From: Ornithinimicrobium cavernae
GTDB taxonomy: Bacteria; Actinomycetota; Actinomycetes; Actinomycetales; Dermatophilaceae
Length of the DNA: 64,000 nucleotides
NCBI RefSeq assembly: GCF_003121625.1
Contig: NZ_QDDJ01000021.1
Coordinates: 36,966 to 100,965, forward strand
Direction of reading: 5' to 3'
Part shown: positions 35,981-43,652 of the stretch, piece after piece
How positions within the stretch are numbered: position 1 is the first letter of the stretch
Layout: each line of letters opens with the position of its first letter
Notes under the pieces: model-generated
Seen by the model: the letters and a program-made list of their open reading frames with translations, nothing else
What the model was told of the DNA's origin: nothing
Database searches by the model: none
Position numbers and translations under genes: made by a program

Positions 35981-36702
35981 GGCCTCGTCTTCCCGTCCCA
36001 GACGAAGGGCTCGCCGGGTGGCTCCTCACCCCGGATCTCCGCCAGCAGCACGGTCAGGGCCTTCATGATCCGTGCGGTCGCCTCGGTGGCGGCGGCCGAG
36101 TCCGTGCGCCCCGCCAGGTCGCTCAGGTCGACTGCCGGCCCCGCCTTGACGTGCATCACGTGGCGGGAGAACAGGCCGGTGGGCCGGCGGGCGTAGGGCG
36201 CCAGCAGGTTCTGCACCCCCCACTGTGCGATCGGTATGACGGGGGCGCCGGTCATCAGGGCCAGTCGCCCGACCCCGCTCTTGGCCCGCATCGGCCACAG
36301 GCCGGGCTCCCTGGTCAGGGTGCCCTCCGGCATGATCACCACGCAGTCGCCCTGCCGGACGGCTGCCGCCGCGTCCTTCAGCGACTCGGAGGCCTGCCTG
36401 GTCCCGCGGTAGACAGGGACCTGGCCGAGCTGGCGCAGGGCGGTCCCCACGACCGGCACGTCGAACAGGCCCGACTTGGCGAGGAACCGCGGCGCCCAGC
36501 CGTGGTTGACGAGGAAGTGCGCCACCATGAACGGGTCGATCTCGGAGATGTGGTTGCCCGCGACGATGAAGCCGCCCGAGTGCGGCAGGTGCTCGCCGCC
36601 GCTCCACTCCTGGCGGGTCAGTCGGGCCAGCAGCGGCCGGACCGTGGTGATGACACCGCGATAGGCCAACGGGGTCCTGGTGCGAAGCGGCTGCGGTTCC
36701 AC
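35977..36702 (-). CDS. plsC: 1-acyl-sn-glycerol-3-phosphate acyltransferase
   Basis: PlsC-type acyltransferase of 241 residues that acylates (lyso)phosphatidate. The catalytic H-x4-D motif is NHISEID (His51, Asp56). VPVYRGTRQASESL and MPEGTLTREPGLWP are the glycerophosphate-binding blocks, and PVIPIAQWGVQNLL is the fourth. It starts at GTG with CAAGAT 6 nt upstream on the minus strand, so it may be leaderless. It overlaps gpsA by 4 bp and is divergent from cofC over 65 bp. Confidence 0.92.
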   Translation of the reverse strand: MEPQPLRTRTPLAYRGVITTVRPLLARLTRQEWSGGEHLPHSGGFIVAGNHISEIDPFMVAHFLVNHGWAPRFLAKSGLFDVPVVGTALRQLGQVPVYRGTRQASESLKDAAAAVRQGDCVVIMPEGTLTREPGLWPMRAKSGVGRLALMTGAPVIPIAQWGVQNLLAPYARRPTGLFSRHVMHVKAGPAVDLSDLAGRTDSAAATEATARIMKALTVLLAEIRGEEPPGEPFVWDGKTRP

Positions 36703-36708
36703 GGGGTC

Positions 36709-36714
36709 ATCTTG
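36709..36714 (-). promoter_or_regulatory. -10-like box CAAGAT before plsC
   Basis: CAAGAT on the minus strand ends 6 nt before the plsC GTG, the same spacing as at other apparently leaderless genes here. Confidence 0.35.
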
Positions 36715-36755
36715 TCACCCCGGCAGCCACTGCCTCCTGCCCGGCCGTGTCCCGG

Positions 36756-36761
36756 CATACT
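36756..36761 (+). promoter_or_regulatory. -10 box CATACT, leaderless cofC
   Basis: CATACT ends 6 nt before the GTG at 36768; it is part of a CGGCATAC copy and has the same layout as the MpaB-type gene. Confidence 0.45.
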
Positions 36762-36767
36762 GGGTCG

Positions 36768-37409
36768 GTGTCCGATCCACTGCGCTGGCGTCTGGTCGTG
36801 CCGGTGAAGGAGGCTCGGATCGCCAAGAGCCGCCTGCAGCCGCCGGCCCCCCTGTCCCGGCCGGACCTGGCGCGCGCGATCGCCCTGGACACCCTGGAGG
36901 CCGTATGCCGCGCACTCCCCTCCTCCGACGTGGTCACCGTGACCTCGGACCAGGAGGTGGGCGCCGCCGCGGCGGCGCTGGGCTGCGTGGTGCTGACCGA
37001 CCCGGGCACCGGGCTCAACGACGCGGTCCGGGCGGGCCTGCGCGTGGCTGCCGCCCCCGGCCGCGCGGTGGGTGTCCTGCTCGGTGACCTGCCTGCTCTC
37101 AGCGAGGAGGAGCTGCTGGCCGGGCTGGCGGCGTGCGCCGTGCACGAGCGGGCCGTGGTCCCCGACGCGGAGGGAACGGGCACCGTCCTGCTGACCGCTG
37201 CCCCCGGGGTCCTGCCCCGACCACGCTTCGGCCAGGGCTCGGCGGCCCGCCACGCCGAGCAGGCGACGCTGCTCGCTCCCGACCTCCCGCGGCTGCGCCA
37301 GGACGTGGACGACCTGGCCGCACTGACCGCGGCCGCGCAGCTCGGCGTGGGCCCGCACACCGCGCGGGTCCTGGCGGAGGCGGCGGCGCACCAGGGCCGC
37401 GCGAACTAG
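36768..37409 (+). CDS. cofC: 2-phospho-L-lactate / phosphoenolpyruvate guanylyltransferase
   Basis: Nucleotidyltransferase that activates the phospho-acid building block of coenzyme F420. The 213 residues show the family signatures VVPVKEARIAKSRLQP, GTGLNDAVRAGLRVA, GVLLGDLPALSEEEL and EGTGTVLLTAAPG. The GTG at 36768 is favoured by family length and a CATACT box. In actinobacteria the enzyme (FbiD) probably uses phosphoenolpyruvate. No other F420 gene is in the window, but its presence implies F420-dependent metabolism. Confidence 0.9.
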   Translation: MSDPLRWRLVVPVKEARIAKSRLQPPAPLSRPDLARAIALDTLEAVCRALPSSDVVTVTSDQEVGAAAAALGCVVLTDPGTGLNDAVRAGLRVAAAPGRAVGVLLGDLPALSEEELLAGLAACAVHERAVVPDAEGTGTVLLTAAPGVLPRPRFGQGSAARHAEQATLLAPDLPRLRQDVDDLAALTAAAQLGVGPHTARVLAEAAAHQGRAN

Positions 37410-37412
37410 GCT
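37407..37412 (+). promoter_or_regulatory. -10 box TAGGCT upstream of the small OB-like gene
   Basis: TAGGCT overlaps the cofC stop codon and ends 6 nt before the ATG at 37419, allowing a leaderless transcript independent of cofC. Confidence 0.4.
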
Positions 37413-37418
37413 GGTGCC

Positions 37419-37649
37419 ATGCAGGCCACCGTGCACTCCTTCGACCCGGCCACCACGGCCGGGAGCGTGATCCTGGACACCGGGCGCGTGGTGCCGTTCG
37501 AGGCGGAGGTGTTCGGGGCCAGTGGGCTGCGCCACCTGCGCGTCGGCCAGCGGCTGAGCATCGAGGTGGCCGGGGACCCGGAGGCGGAGGACGCGCGCCT
37601 CACGCGGCTGTGGATCGTCGGGATCGGCGCCGACGAGCCGATCCACTGA
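37419..37649 (+). CDS. small cold-shock-like beta-barrel protein
   Basis: A 76-residue protein. Its pattern (VHSFDPATTAGSVILDTGRV, PFEAEVFGASGLRHLRVGQR, LSIEVAG) resembles an OB-fold or cold-shock-type barrel, with SG.R.LR.GQR close to the end of the fold. The aromatic RNP motifs of true cold-shock proteins are not intact, so RNA binding is unproven. It lies 9 bp after cofC, a pairing I believe is common in actinobacteria, and before hupB. Function unknown. Confidence 0.65.
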   Translation: MQATVHSFDPATTAGSVILDTGRVVPFEAEVFGASGLRHLRVGQRLSIEVAGDPEAEDARLTRLWIVGIGADEPIH

Positions 37650-37678
37650 CCGGCCCCCGGCCTGTTCTCTCCTCCTCC

Positions 37679-37752
37679 TGCCGGCCCTCCTCCTCCTGCC
37701 GGCCCTCCTCCTCCTGCCGGCCCTCCTCCTCGTGCCGGCCCTCTCCTCCTCC
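37679..37752. repeat. 18-bp CT-rich tandem repeat
   Basis: Four copies of an 18-bp unit (TGCCGGCCCTCCTCCTCC, starts at 37679, 37697, 37715, 37733) and a partial fifth. It forms a nearly pure pyrimidine tract on the plus strand just upstream of the hupB promoter. Confidence 0.85.
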
Positions 37753-37807
37753 TGCCTACCCCTTCCTCCGGTGCCGTGCCGACGCCCTCCCTGCCTCCCT
37801 CCCGCGG

Positions 37808-37835
37808 TTGCGTCAATCTGCTTGTCCCGTAGTGT
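37808..37835 (+). promoter_or_regulatory. hupB promoter
   Basis: TTGCGT (37808-37813) and TAGTGT (37830-37835) with a 16-bp spacer, 36 bp before the hupB GTG. Confidence 0.55.
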
Positions 37836-37871
37836 GAATCGGGTCCTGTCCAACGACGGAACGGAGCAGCG

Positions 37872-38480
37872 GTGAACAAGGCCGAGTTGATCGAGAGACT
37901 GAGCACTCAGCTGGGGAGCCGACGAGATGCCACGCTCGCCGTCGAGTCGCTCGTGGACGTCGTGATCCGGGAGGTGGCTGCCGGCGGCAGCGTCGGGATC
38001 ACCGGGTTCGGCACCTTCGAGCGCGCCGACCGTGCGCCCCGCACCGGCCGCAACCCACGGACCGGCGAGAGCGTCCCGATCGCGGGCACGAGCACGCCCC
38101 GGTTCCGGCCGGGCACCTACTTCAAGAAGGTCGTCACCGAGCCGGAGCAGCTGCCCTCGGAGGGCCTGGCCGGGGGGCGCGCCCCGGTGGGCGGGTCGCC
38201 GCCGGCACGGGCGAGCACGGGGAACCCCGGGACGGCCGGGCGGAGCGCCAGGAGCGCCTCGACCCGCAGGTCCGCTGCCCAGCTGGTGCCGGCCGAGGAC
38301 GTGGCGACGGTCGAGACCGAGCTCAAGGACTCTGCCCGCAAGACGTTGCGCAAGTCACAGCGGGCCGACTCCGACAGCAGGGCCAAGAGCAAGAAGACCG
38401 CGTCGGGCAAGGGCAAGAACCGCAAGGAGACCACGTCCGACAAGGGCAGGAAGAAGGACAAGAAGTCCGGCAAGAAGTAG
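37872..38480 (+). CDS. hupB: DNA-binding protein HU with basic C-terminal tail
   Basis: Nucleoid protein. Residues 1-90 are a canonical HU fold (NKAELIERLSTQLGSRRDA, GFGTFERADRAPRTGRNP, the DNA-binding beta-arm region and TPRFRPGTYFKKVV). Residues 95-202 are a low-complexity tail that becomes extremely Lys/Arg/Ser-rich (ARKTLRKSQ, KSKKTASGKGKNRKE), like the histone-H1-like tail of mycobacterial HupB. GTG start with GGAGC upstream. It has its own promoter and a terminator shared with the convergent tRNA genes. Confidence 0.94.
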   Translation: MNKAELIERLSTQLGSRRDATLAVESLVDVVIREVAAGGSVGITGFGTFERADRAPRTGRNPRTGESVPIAGTSTPRFRPGTYFKKVVTEPEQLPSEGLAGGRAPVGGSPPARASTGNPGTAGRSARSASTRRSAAQLVPAEDVATVETELKDSARKTLRKSQRADSDSRAKSKKTASGKGKNRKETTSDKGRKKDKKSGKK

Positions 38481-38514
38481 TCCTCAGCGCGTCCGCACGA
38501 GGACCAGAAACTGA

Positions 38515-38548
38515 AACGGCCCCCCACCTTCGCAGGTGAGGGGCCGTT
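38515..38548. terminator. terminator between hupB and tRNA-Glu
   Basis: A 14-bp stem with one mismatch (AACGGCCCC.CACCT with AGGTG.GGGGCCGTT) and a TCGC loop, flanked by A- and T-containing ends. It can terminate both hupB and the convergent tRNA transcript. Confidence 0.8.
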
Positions 38549-38556
38549 CCCACGGG

Positions 38557-38629
38557 TAGCCCCGACGGGATTCGAACCCGCGCTACCGCCTTGAGAGGGC
38601 GGCGTGCTAGGCCGCTACACAACGGGGCC
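38557..38629 (-). tRNA. tRNA-Glu (CTC)
   Basis: On the minus strand a 73-nt cloverleaf: acceptor GGCCCCG with CGGGGCT, anticodon arm CCGCC-CTCTCAA-GGCGG giving anticodon CTC (Glu, codon GAG), and T-arm GGTTCGAATCC. CCA is not encoded. It lies downstream of tRNA-Gln and gltX. Confidence 0.95.
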
Positions 38630-38715
38630 GTGGGTGCTGACTGCGTGGCAGCCGAGGAGAAACCTTACCAAACGGCGGGGCTTCTGCCGAATCGTCCGTG
38701 ACCGGACGAACAGCG

Positions 38716-38787
38716 CTGGGGTACCAGGACTCGAACCTAGACTAACTGAACCAGAATCAGTCGTGCTGCCAATTACACCATACCCCA
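38716..38787 (-). tRNA. tRNA-Gln (CTG)
   Basis: On the minus strand a 72-nt cloverleaf: acceptor TGGGGTA with TACCCCA, anticodon arm ACTGA-TTCTGGT-TCAGT giving anticodon CTG (Gln, codon CAG), and T-arm with GGTTCGAGTCC. Lies between gltX and tRNA-Glu. Confidence 0.95.
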
Positions 38788-38863
38788 AGGGGGTACCGCC
38801 TTCGCTCCCTCTCTCGAGGTGCGGGGGGCGGACCGAGGGCCTACCTTACCCGGCCCGAGTGGC

Positions 38864-40477
38864 TCACCCCAAATCGCCTGCCGGCGCTGCGAGCTCGTCC
38901 CGCAGACGGGTGAGCCGGGCCATGGTGGAGGCCTTGCCCAGGACCTCCATCGACTCGAAGAGGGGAGGTGAGACGCGCTGCCCGGAGACCGCCGTGCGCA
39001 GCGGCCCGAAGGCGAACCGCGGCTTCAGTCCCAGGCCCTCGACGAGGGCCTCCCGGAGCACCTGCTCGATCCGCGCGGTGGCCCACTGTGGCTGCTCCCC
39101 CAGCGTGCCGGGGATCGAGCCGTCGATCGGCTCCAACGCCGTCAGCGCCGCGTCGAGCACCGCTCCCGCATCGTCCTTGAGCTGGCCGCGGGCGTCGTCG
39201 GCGATCGGCAGCTCGTCGTCCGCGGTGTAGAACGGCGCGATGAGCGGCACCGCGTCCGTCAGGGTCACGATCCGGGTCTGCACCAGCTCGGCGAGCGCCT
39301 TGAGGCGGCCCAGCTCCGGCAGGCCGGGCTGGTCGGACAGGACACCGGCGGTCTGCAGGTAGGGCAACAGACGGGTGGCGACCTCGCCGGGCTCGAGCTG
39401 GCGCAGGTAGTGACCGTTGAGCCAGTTCAGCTTCTCCAGGTTGAAGACCGGGCCCACCGTGTTGACCTTGGACCAGTCGAAGCCGGCGCTGAACTCCTCG
39501 AACGTGAAGACCTCGCGCTCGGAGCCGTCGGCCTCGATGATCGGCGGGTACCCCAGCAGCGCCAGGAAGTTCACCAGCGCCTCGGGAAGGTAACCCTGCT
39601 CCTTGAACCAGGTGAGACGCGCCCAGGGGCTCTTGCGCTTGGAGATCTTGGCCTTCTTCTCGTCGCGCAGCAGGGGCATGTGGGCGAACTGCGGCACCGG
39701 CAGCCCGAGCCACTGGTACAGCAGCACGTGCTTGGGGGTGCTCGAGATCCACTCCTCCCCACGCACGACGTGGGTGATGCCCATCTCGTGGTCGTCGACG
39801 ACCACGGCCAGGTGGTAGGTCGGGAAGCCGTCGGCCTTGACGATCACCTGGTCGTCGGGGCGCGGCGCCGAGACCTCCCCGCGCACCAGGTCGGTGAAGG
39901 TCAGCGGGGCATCGTCCGGGATGAACATGCGCACGACCGGCGTCTCGCTGAAGCCGGGCAGCTCGGCCCGCTCCTCGCGGGTCCTGCCGTGGCAGAGCCG
40001 GTCGTAGCCGGTCGGCTGCTTGGTCTTCTGCTGCAGCTCACGCATCTGCGCAAGGCGCTCACCCGAGCACCAGCACAGGTAGGCGTGCCCCTCGGCGAGG
40101 AGCCGGTCGGCATACGGCCGGTAGGTGTCCAGCCGCTCGGACTGCCGGTAGGGCTCGCACGGGCCGCCCTTGTCCGGTCCCTCGTCCCAGTCCAGGCCCA
40201 GCCAGGAGAGCGTGTCGTAGATCTGCTGCTCGCTGTCCTCCTGGAACCGGGCACGGTCGGTGTCCTCGATGCGCAGCACGAAGCGGCCACCCTGCTGCCG
40301 CGCGAAGGCCAGATCGAACATCGACATGTAGGCCGTGCCGACGTGCGGGTCACCCGTCGGCGACGGGGCCACCCGCAGCCGGACGGCGCCGGGTAGCCCC
40401 TCTGCGGGGTCGCCGGACGGCGCTCCGGTGGGATCGGTCTGGGGCTCGGTGCGAGGAGTGGCTGGCTGCTCAGTCAT
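38864..40477 (-). CDS. gltX: glutamyl-tRNA synthetase
   Basis: Class I synthetase of 537 residues. The HIGH-type motif is in APSPTGDPHVGTAY (about 37-50) and the KMSKS-type loop is KISKRK (about residue 280). FVLRIEDTDRARF and HVVRGEEWISSTPKH are also family blocks. It has an N-terminal extension of about 30 Thr/Pro/Glu-rich residues. In most actinobacteria this enzyme is non-discriminating and also charges tRNA-Gln, which GatCAB then amidates. Its position directly upstream of tRNA-Gln and tRNA-Glu on the same strand fits that role. A TAGGCT box lies 9 nt before the ATG. Confidence 0.95.
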   Translation of the reverse strand: MTEQPATPRTEPQTDPTGAPSGDPAEGLPGAVRLRVAPSPTGDPHVGTAYMSMFDLAFARQQGGRFVLRIEDTDRARFQEDSEQQIYDTLSWLGLDWDEGPDKGGPCEPYRQSERLDTYRPYADRLLAEGHAYLCWCSGERLAQMRELQQKTKQPTGYDRLCHGRTREERAELPGFSETPVVRMFIPDDAPLTFTDLVRGEVSAPRPDDQVIVKADGFPTYHLAVVVDDHEMGITHVVRGEEWISSTPKHVLLYQWLGLPVPQFAHMPLLRDEKKAKISKRKSPWARLTWFKEQGYLPEALVNFLALLGYPPIIEADGSEREVFTFEEFSAGFDWSKVNTVGPVFNLEKLNWLNGHYLRQLEPGEVATRLLPYLQTAGVLSDQPGLPELGRLKALAELVQTRIVTLTDAVPLIAPFYTADDELPIADDARGQLKDDAGAVLDAALTALEPIDGSIPGTLGEQPQWATARIEQVLREALVEGLGLKPRFAFGPLRTAVSGQRVSPPLFESMEVLGKASTMARLTRLRDELAAPAGDLG

Positions 40478-40527
40478 GGTGGGTCGAGCCTATCTGGCCC
40501 GCCACCCCCGGAGCCCACCGCCGACGG

Positions 40528-41139
40528 TCAGCCCAGCATCGCGCCGGTCAGGGACTCCTGCACCCACGTGAGGAAGTCGTAGTAGGCCATCTGCTGCACC
40601 GTGGCGGCGTCCATCTCACCCTCGCCCTCAAGGCTCCGCGCGAACTCCTCGTGCAGCCGCTCGGAGTCCTCTTCGGTGGTCATCCCCAGGCGCTCACCCA
40701 GGATCAGTCGGATGTCGGTCAGCGCCATCGTCAGGGCCCGCGCCTGGTCGGCGTCCAGGGCGAGCTGCACCGGCTCGTCCGGCTCGTGGTCGCCGTCCTC
40801 CGGGAGCGCCTCCGCCAGCGCGGTGATCGCCGTGGCCAGGTTGGCGGCCTTGCGGGAGCGCAGCGTGTGCTCGGTGAGCCGCCGGAACTCGGCAGCCTGC
40901 TCACTGTCCGTGCGGTGGGCCGGGGGCAGCAGCCGCCGCAGAGCGGGGTCGCTGGGCTCCTGCGGGTCCGCGGTGCCGCCGAGACCGGCGACCAGGTCGA
41001 GGAACGGGTCGCCGGTGGCCTCGCGCTCCGGTGCGACGAAGTCGCGCGTCAGGCGCAGCAGGTGCAGCACGACCGCGACCTCGCCGGTGTCCCACGTGGC
41101 GGTGAACCGGCCCTTCCGGGCCCGGAACGTCGTCGCCAT
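40528..41139 (-). CDS. DUF2017 family protein
   Basis: A 203-residue, mainly helical protein of the actinobacterial DUF2017 family, whose genes follow clpS. Recognisable parts are TFRARKGRFTATW at the start, LRRLLPPAHR in the middle and MTEED-like MTTEEDSERLHEEF, then MAYYDFLTWVQESLTGAML at the C-terminus. Function unknown; the constant coupling with clpS suggests a link to N-degron proteolysis or its regulation. The start codon overlaps the clpS stop by one base (TGATG). Confidence 0.85.
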   Translation of the reverse strand: MATTFRARKGRFTATWDTGEVAVVLHLLRLTRDFVAPEREATGDPFLDLVAGLGGTADPQEPSDPALRRLLPPAHRTDSEQAAEFRRLTEHTLRSRKAANLATAITALAEALPEDGDHEPDEPVQLALDADQARALTMALTDIRLILGERLGMTTEEDSERLHEEFARSLEGEGEMDAATVQQMAYYDFLTWVQESLTGAMLG

Positions 41140-41465
41140 CAGTCGTCCTTCTGGAAGGTGGCCCACAGGCCGTAGCCGTGCATCGCCTCGGTGTCGGCCT
41201 CCATCTTCTCCCGGGTGCCGGTCGACACGACGGCACGGCCCTCCTCGTGCACCTGCATCATCAGGGTGTGAGCCTTCTCCTTGGCGTAGCCGAAGTGGGT
41301 CTGGAAGACCCAGGAGACGTAGGACATCAGGTTGACCGGGTCGTTCCAGACGATCGTGACCCAGGGCAGATCAACCTCGGGCCGGTCCAGGACGGCGACC
41401 TGCCCGGCCTCCCGGGGGCCGGGGGCGGCTGGTCCGGTCGACGAGGAGGAGGGGTGCATGGCCAC
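41139..41465 (-). CDS. clpS: ATP-dependent Clp protease adaptor ClpS
   Basis: Adaptor that delivers N-degron substrates to the ClpC/ClpA-ClpP protease. The core ([50 protein letters not shown]) is complete. The GTG at 41465 (108 residues) is chosen because TAGAGT on the minus strand ends 7 nt before it, implying a leaderless transcript; an ATG two codons later is the alternative. A Ser/Pro/Gly-rich N-terminal tail of about 30 residues precedes the folded part. Overlaps the DUF2017 gene by one base. Confidence 0.93.
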   Translation of the reverse strand: MAMHPSSSSTGPAAPGPREAGQVAVLDRPEVDLPWVTIVWNDPVNLMSYVSWVFQTHFGYAKEKAHTLMMQVHEEGRAVVSTGTREKMEADTEAMHGYGLWATFQKDD

Positions 41466-41472
41466 GGCGCCC

Positions 41473-41478
41473 ACTCTA
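41473..41478 (-). promoter_or_regulatory. -10 box TAGAGT, leaderless clpS
   Basis: TAGAGT on the minus strand ends 7 nt before the GTG at 41465 and favours that start over the ATG at 41459. Confidence 0.4.
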
Positions 41479-41518
41479 CGGCGGACGCCCACGGCGGCTC
41501 ACGGGCCGGTGGGCCCGC

Positions 41519-42250
41519 TCACGCCACCAGGCTGCGCACCAGCAGCGTCAGCGCCGAGGCCGCACAGACCAGCAGCATCGTGCTGCGGATCCGCACCGGC
41601 GACACGCGCCTACCCACGCGGCGGGAGAGCCGGAGGCCAGCGATCAGGAAGGGCAGCAACAGCCCCGACAGCAGGACCTCTCGGCCGTGCAGCTCACCGC
41701 TGACCCCGAGTCCGAGGAGGCTGATCACGGCGCCGAGGACGAAGTAGACGGCCAGTGTGCTGCGGATCTGCTCGGGCGGACGGTGCTGGTACAGGATCGC
41801 GATCGGCGGGCCGCCGATGGAGGTGGCGGTGGAGGTGACCCCGGAGACCACTCCCGCGCCCACCAGGGTGGTGCGGCTGATCGGCACCTGCACCGTGTGC
41901 CAGGTCAGCACGACCGCCACGAGCACCATCAGGCCGACCGCGACAGACAGCTGGCGGTCGGTGAACGAGGCGACGAGCCACACCCCGAGCACGGTCCCCG
42001 GGACGCGTGCGGGCAGCGCCCAGGCCAGCCCGCGCCAGTCGATCTGCTCCCGGTGGGCGGCCAGCTGCAGCAGCGGCAGCAGGACCGCCGTGCACAGCAG
42101 GAGGCCCGGCATCAGCTCCGGCGCGACGAGAGTGGCGATCGGGGCACCGACGAGACCCAGCCCGAGACCGACCAGTCCCTGCACGATCGTCCCCACGAAC
42201 AGCGCGAGGGCGATCACCAGCAACGCCCACACCGACACCCCGAGGATCAC
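41519..42250 (-). CDS. TauE/SafE-type sulfite/sulfonate exporter family protein
   Basis: A 243-residue polytopic membrane protein of the TSUP (TauE/SafE) family, with about eight hydrophobic segments and the repeated family motif seen as GLVGLGLGLVGAP (about residues 26-38) and SGVTSTATSIGGPPIAI (about 136-152). Members export sulfite, sulfoacetate or other organic anions; the substrate here is unknown. The GTG start at 42250 is 24 bp from the divergent pncB start, and their -10 boxes overlap. Confidence 0.87.
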   Translation of the reverse strand: MILGVSVWALLVIALALFVGTIVQGLVGLGLGLVGAPIATLVAPELMPGLLLCTAVLLPLLQLAAHREQIDWRGLAWALPARVPGTVLGVWLVASFTDRQLSVAVGLMVLVAVVLTWHTVQVPISRTTLVGAGVVSGVTSTATSIGGPPIAILYQHRPPEQIRSTLAVYFVLGAVISLLGLGVSGELHGREVLLSGLLLPFLIAGLRLSRRVGRRVSPVRIRSTMLLVCAASALTLLVRSLVA

Positions 42251-42256
42251 CGACTC

Positions 42257-42266
42257 ACCCTAGAGT
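42257..42266. promoter_or_regulatory. overlapping divergent -10 boxes for pncB and the TSUP exporter gene
   Basis: On the plus strand TAGAGT (42261-42266) ends 7 nt before the pncB GTG at 42274. On the minus strand TAGGGT (42262-42257) ends 6 nt before the exporter GTG at 42250. The two hexamers share the bases TA at 42261-42262, so RNA polymerase cannot occupy both at once. Confidence 0.5.
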
Positions 42267-42273
42267 GCTAGGC

Positions 42274-43611
42274 GTGATCGAACAGAACCGCCCGCGCACC
42301 GCCCTGCTCACCGACCACTACGAGCTGACCATGCTGCAGGCCACCCTGGCCAGCGGCCACGCGGACCGGCCCTGCGTCTTCGAGGCCTTCGCCCGCCGGC
42401 TGCCCGAGGGACGTCGCTACGGCGTGGTCGCCGGCACGGGTCGCTTCCTGGAGGCCCTGGCCGACTTCACCTTCGGGGCCGAGGAGATCGACTTCCTCCG
42501 CGAGGCCGGCGTGGTCAACGAGCAGACCCTGGACTGGCTGGCCGCCTACCGCTTCACCGGCGACATCTGGGGCTATGCCGAGGGCGAGTGCTACTTCCCC
42601 GGTTCACCGCTGCTCATCGTGGAGTCCACCTTCGCCGAGGGCGTGATCCTGGAGACCCTGGCCCTGTCGATCCTCAACCACGACTCTGCCGTCGCCGCCG
42701 CGGCGTCCCGGATGACCGCCACCGCCGGGGACCGGCCCTGCATCGAGATGGGGTCACGCCGCACCCACGAGGCGGCCGCAGTGGCCGCCGCCCGAGCGGC
42801 ATACATCGCGGGGTTCGGGTCCACCTCCAACCTGGAGGCCGGTCGCCGGCACGGGATCCCCACCAAGGGGACCGCTGCGCACTCCTTCACCCTGCTGCAC
42901 GACTCCGAGCGCGAGGCCTTCGCCTCCCAGCTCGCCAGCCTGGGACTGAGGACGACCCTGCTGGTCGACACCTACGACCTCACCGCGGCGGTCGAGCTCG
43001 CGGTCGAGCTGGCCGGCCCGGAGCTCGGTGGGGTCCGGCTGGACTCCGGCGACCTGGTCTCCCAGGCGCACGAGGTGCGTGCCCAGCTCGATGCCCTGGG
43101 CGCCACGGACACCCGCATCGTGGTCACCTCCGACCTGGACGAGTTCGCGATCGCCGCGCTCCAGGCCGCCCCCGTGGATGCGTATGGCGTGGGGACCCGG
43201 GTGGTGACCGGGTCCGGTGCCCCGGCGGCCGGCCTGGTCTACAAGCTGGTCGCCCGGGAGGGTGCCGACGGGCAGCTCGTGGGTGTGGCCAAGGAGAGCA
43301 AGGACAAGACCTCGGTCGGCGGCCGCAAGCACGCGCTGCGGCGCCGCAACACGACCGGGGTCGCGCACGAGGAGCGGATCGGGGTGGGCATCGCGCCGGT
43401 CGACGACGGGGACGACCGGGACCTGCTCGTGCAGCTCGTCCGGGCCGGCGAGGTCATCGTGCCGACCGACGCGCACTCGGCCCGGGAGCACCACGAGAGG
43501 TCGCGTGCCGAGCTGCCGACCAAGGGACTGCGCCTGTCCCACGGTGACCCGGCGATCCGGACCGTCTTCGAGGACGAGCAGAGCCGCACCGAGGTCGAGG
43601 AGGAGGCCTGA
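42274..43611 (+). CDS. pncB: nicotinate phosphoribosyltransferase
   Basis: Converts nicotinate and PRPP to nicotinate mononucleotide (Preiss-Handler NAD salvage). The 445 residues, from the GTG at 42274, open with RTALLTDHYELTMLQATL. EMGSRRTHEAAAVAAARAAY, FGSTSNLEAGRRHGIPTKGT, AHSFTLLH, RLDSGDLVSQAHEVR and VGTRVVTGSGAPA are the family's substrate and phosphoribosyl motifs. Followed 41 bp later by the nicotinamidase gene, so the pair recycles nicotinamide to NaMN. Confidence 0.95.
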   Translation: MIEQNRPRTALLTDHYELTMLQATLASGHADRPCVFEAFARRLPEGRRYGVVAGTGRFLEALADFTFGAEEIDFLREAGVVNEQTLDWLAAYRFTGDIWGYAEGECYFPGSPLLIVESTFAEGVILETLALSILNHDSAVAAAASRMTATAGDRPCIEMGSRRTHEAAAVAAARAAYIAGFGSTSNLEAGRRHGIPTKGTAAHSFTLLHDSEREAFASQLASLGLRTTLLVDTYDLTAAVELAVELAGPELGGVRLDSGDLVSQAHEVRAQLDALGATDTRIVVTSDLDEFAIAALQAAPVDAYGVGTRVVTGSGAPAAGLVYKLVAREGADGQLVGVAKESKDKTSVGGRKHALRRRNTTGVAHEERIGVGIAPVDDGDDRDLLVQLVRAGEVIVPTDAHSAREHHERSRAELPTKGLRLSHGDPAIRTVFEDEQSRTEVEEEA

Positions 43612-43640
43612 CCCGAGGGCACTCACCCGCGGTCAGCCGG

Positions 43641-43646
43641 TAGTTT
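43641..43646 (+). promoter_or_regulatory. -10 box TAGTTT, leaderless pncA
   Basis: TAGTTT ends 6 nt before the pncA ATG at 43653; a GGAGGG purine run also lies between, so SD-led initiation from a longer transcript is equally possible. Confidence 0.4.
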
Positions 43647-43652
43647 GGAGGG

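Noticed and set aside
37133..37837. Plus-strand open frame overlapping cofC and the small OB-like gene
   Set aside because: It is an off-frame reading made of Arg/Pro/Gly repeats and Ser/Cys repeats from the 18-bp CT repeat; cofC and the OB-like gene explain the region.
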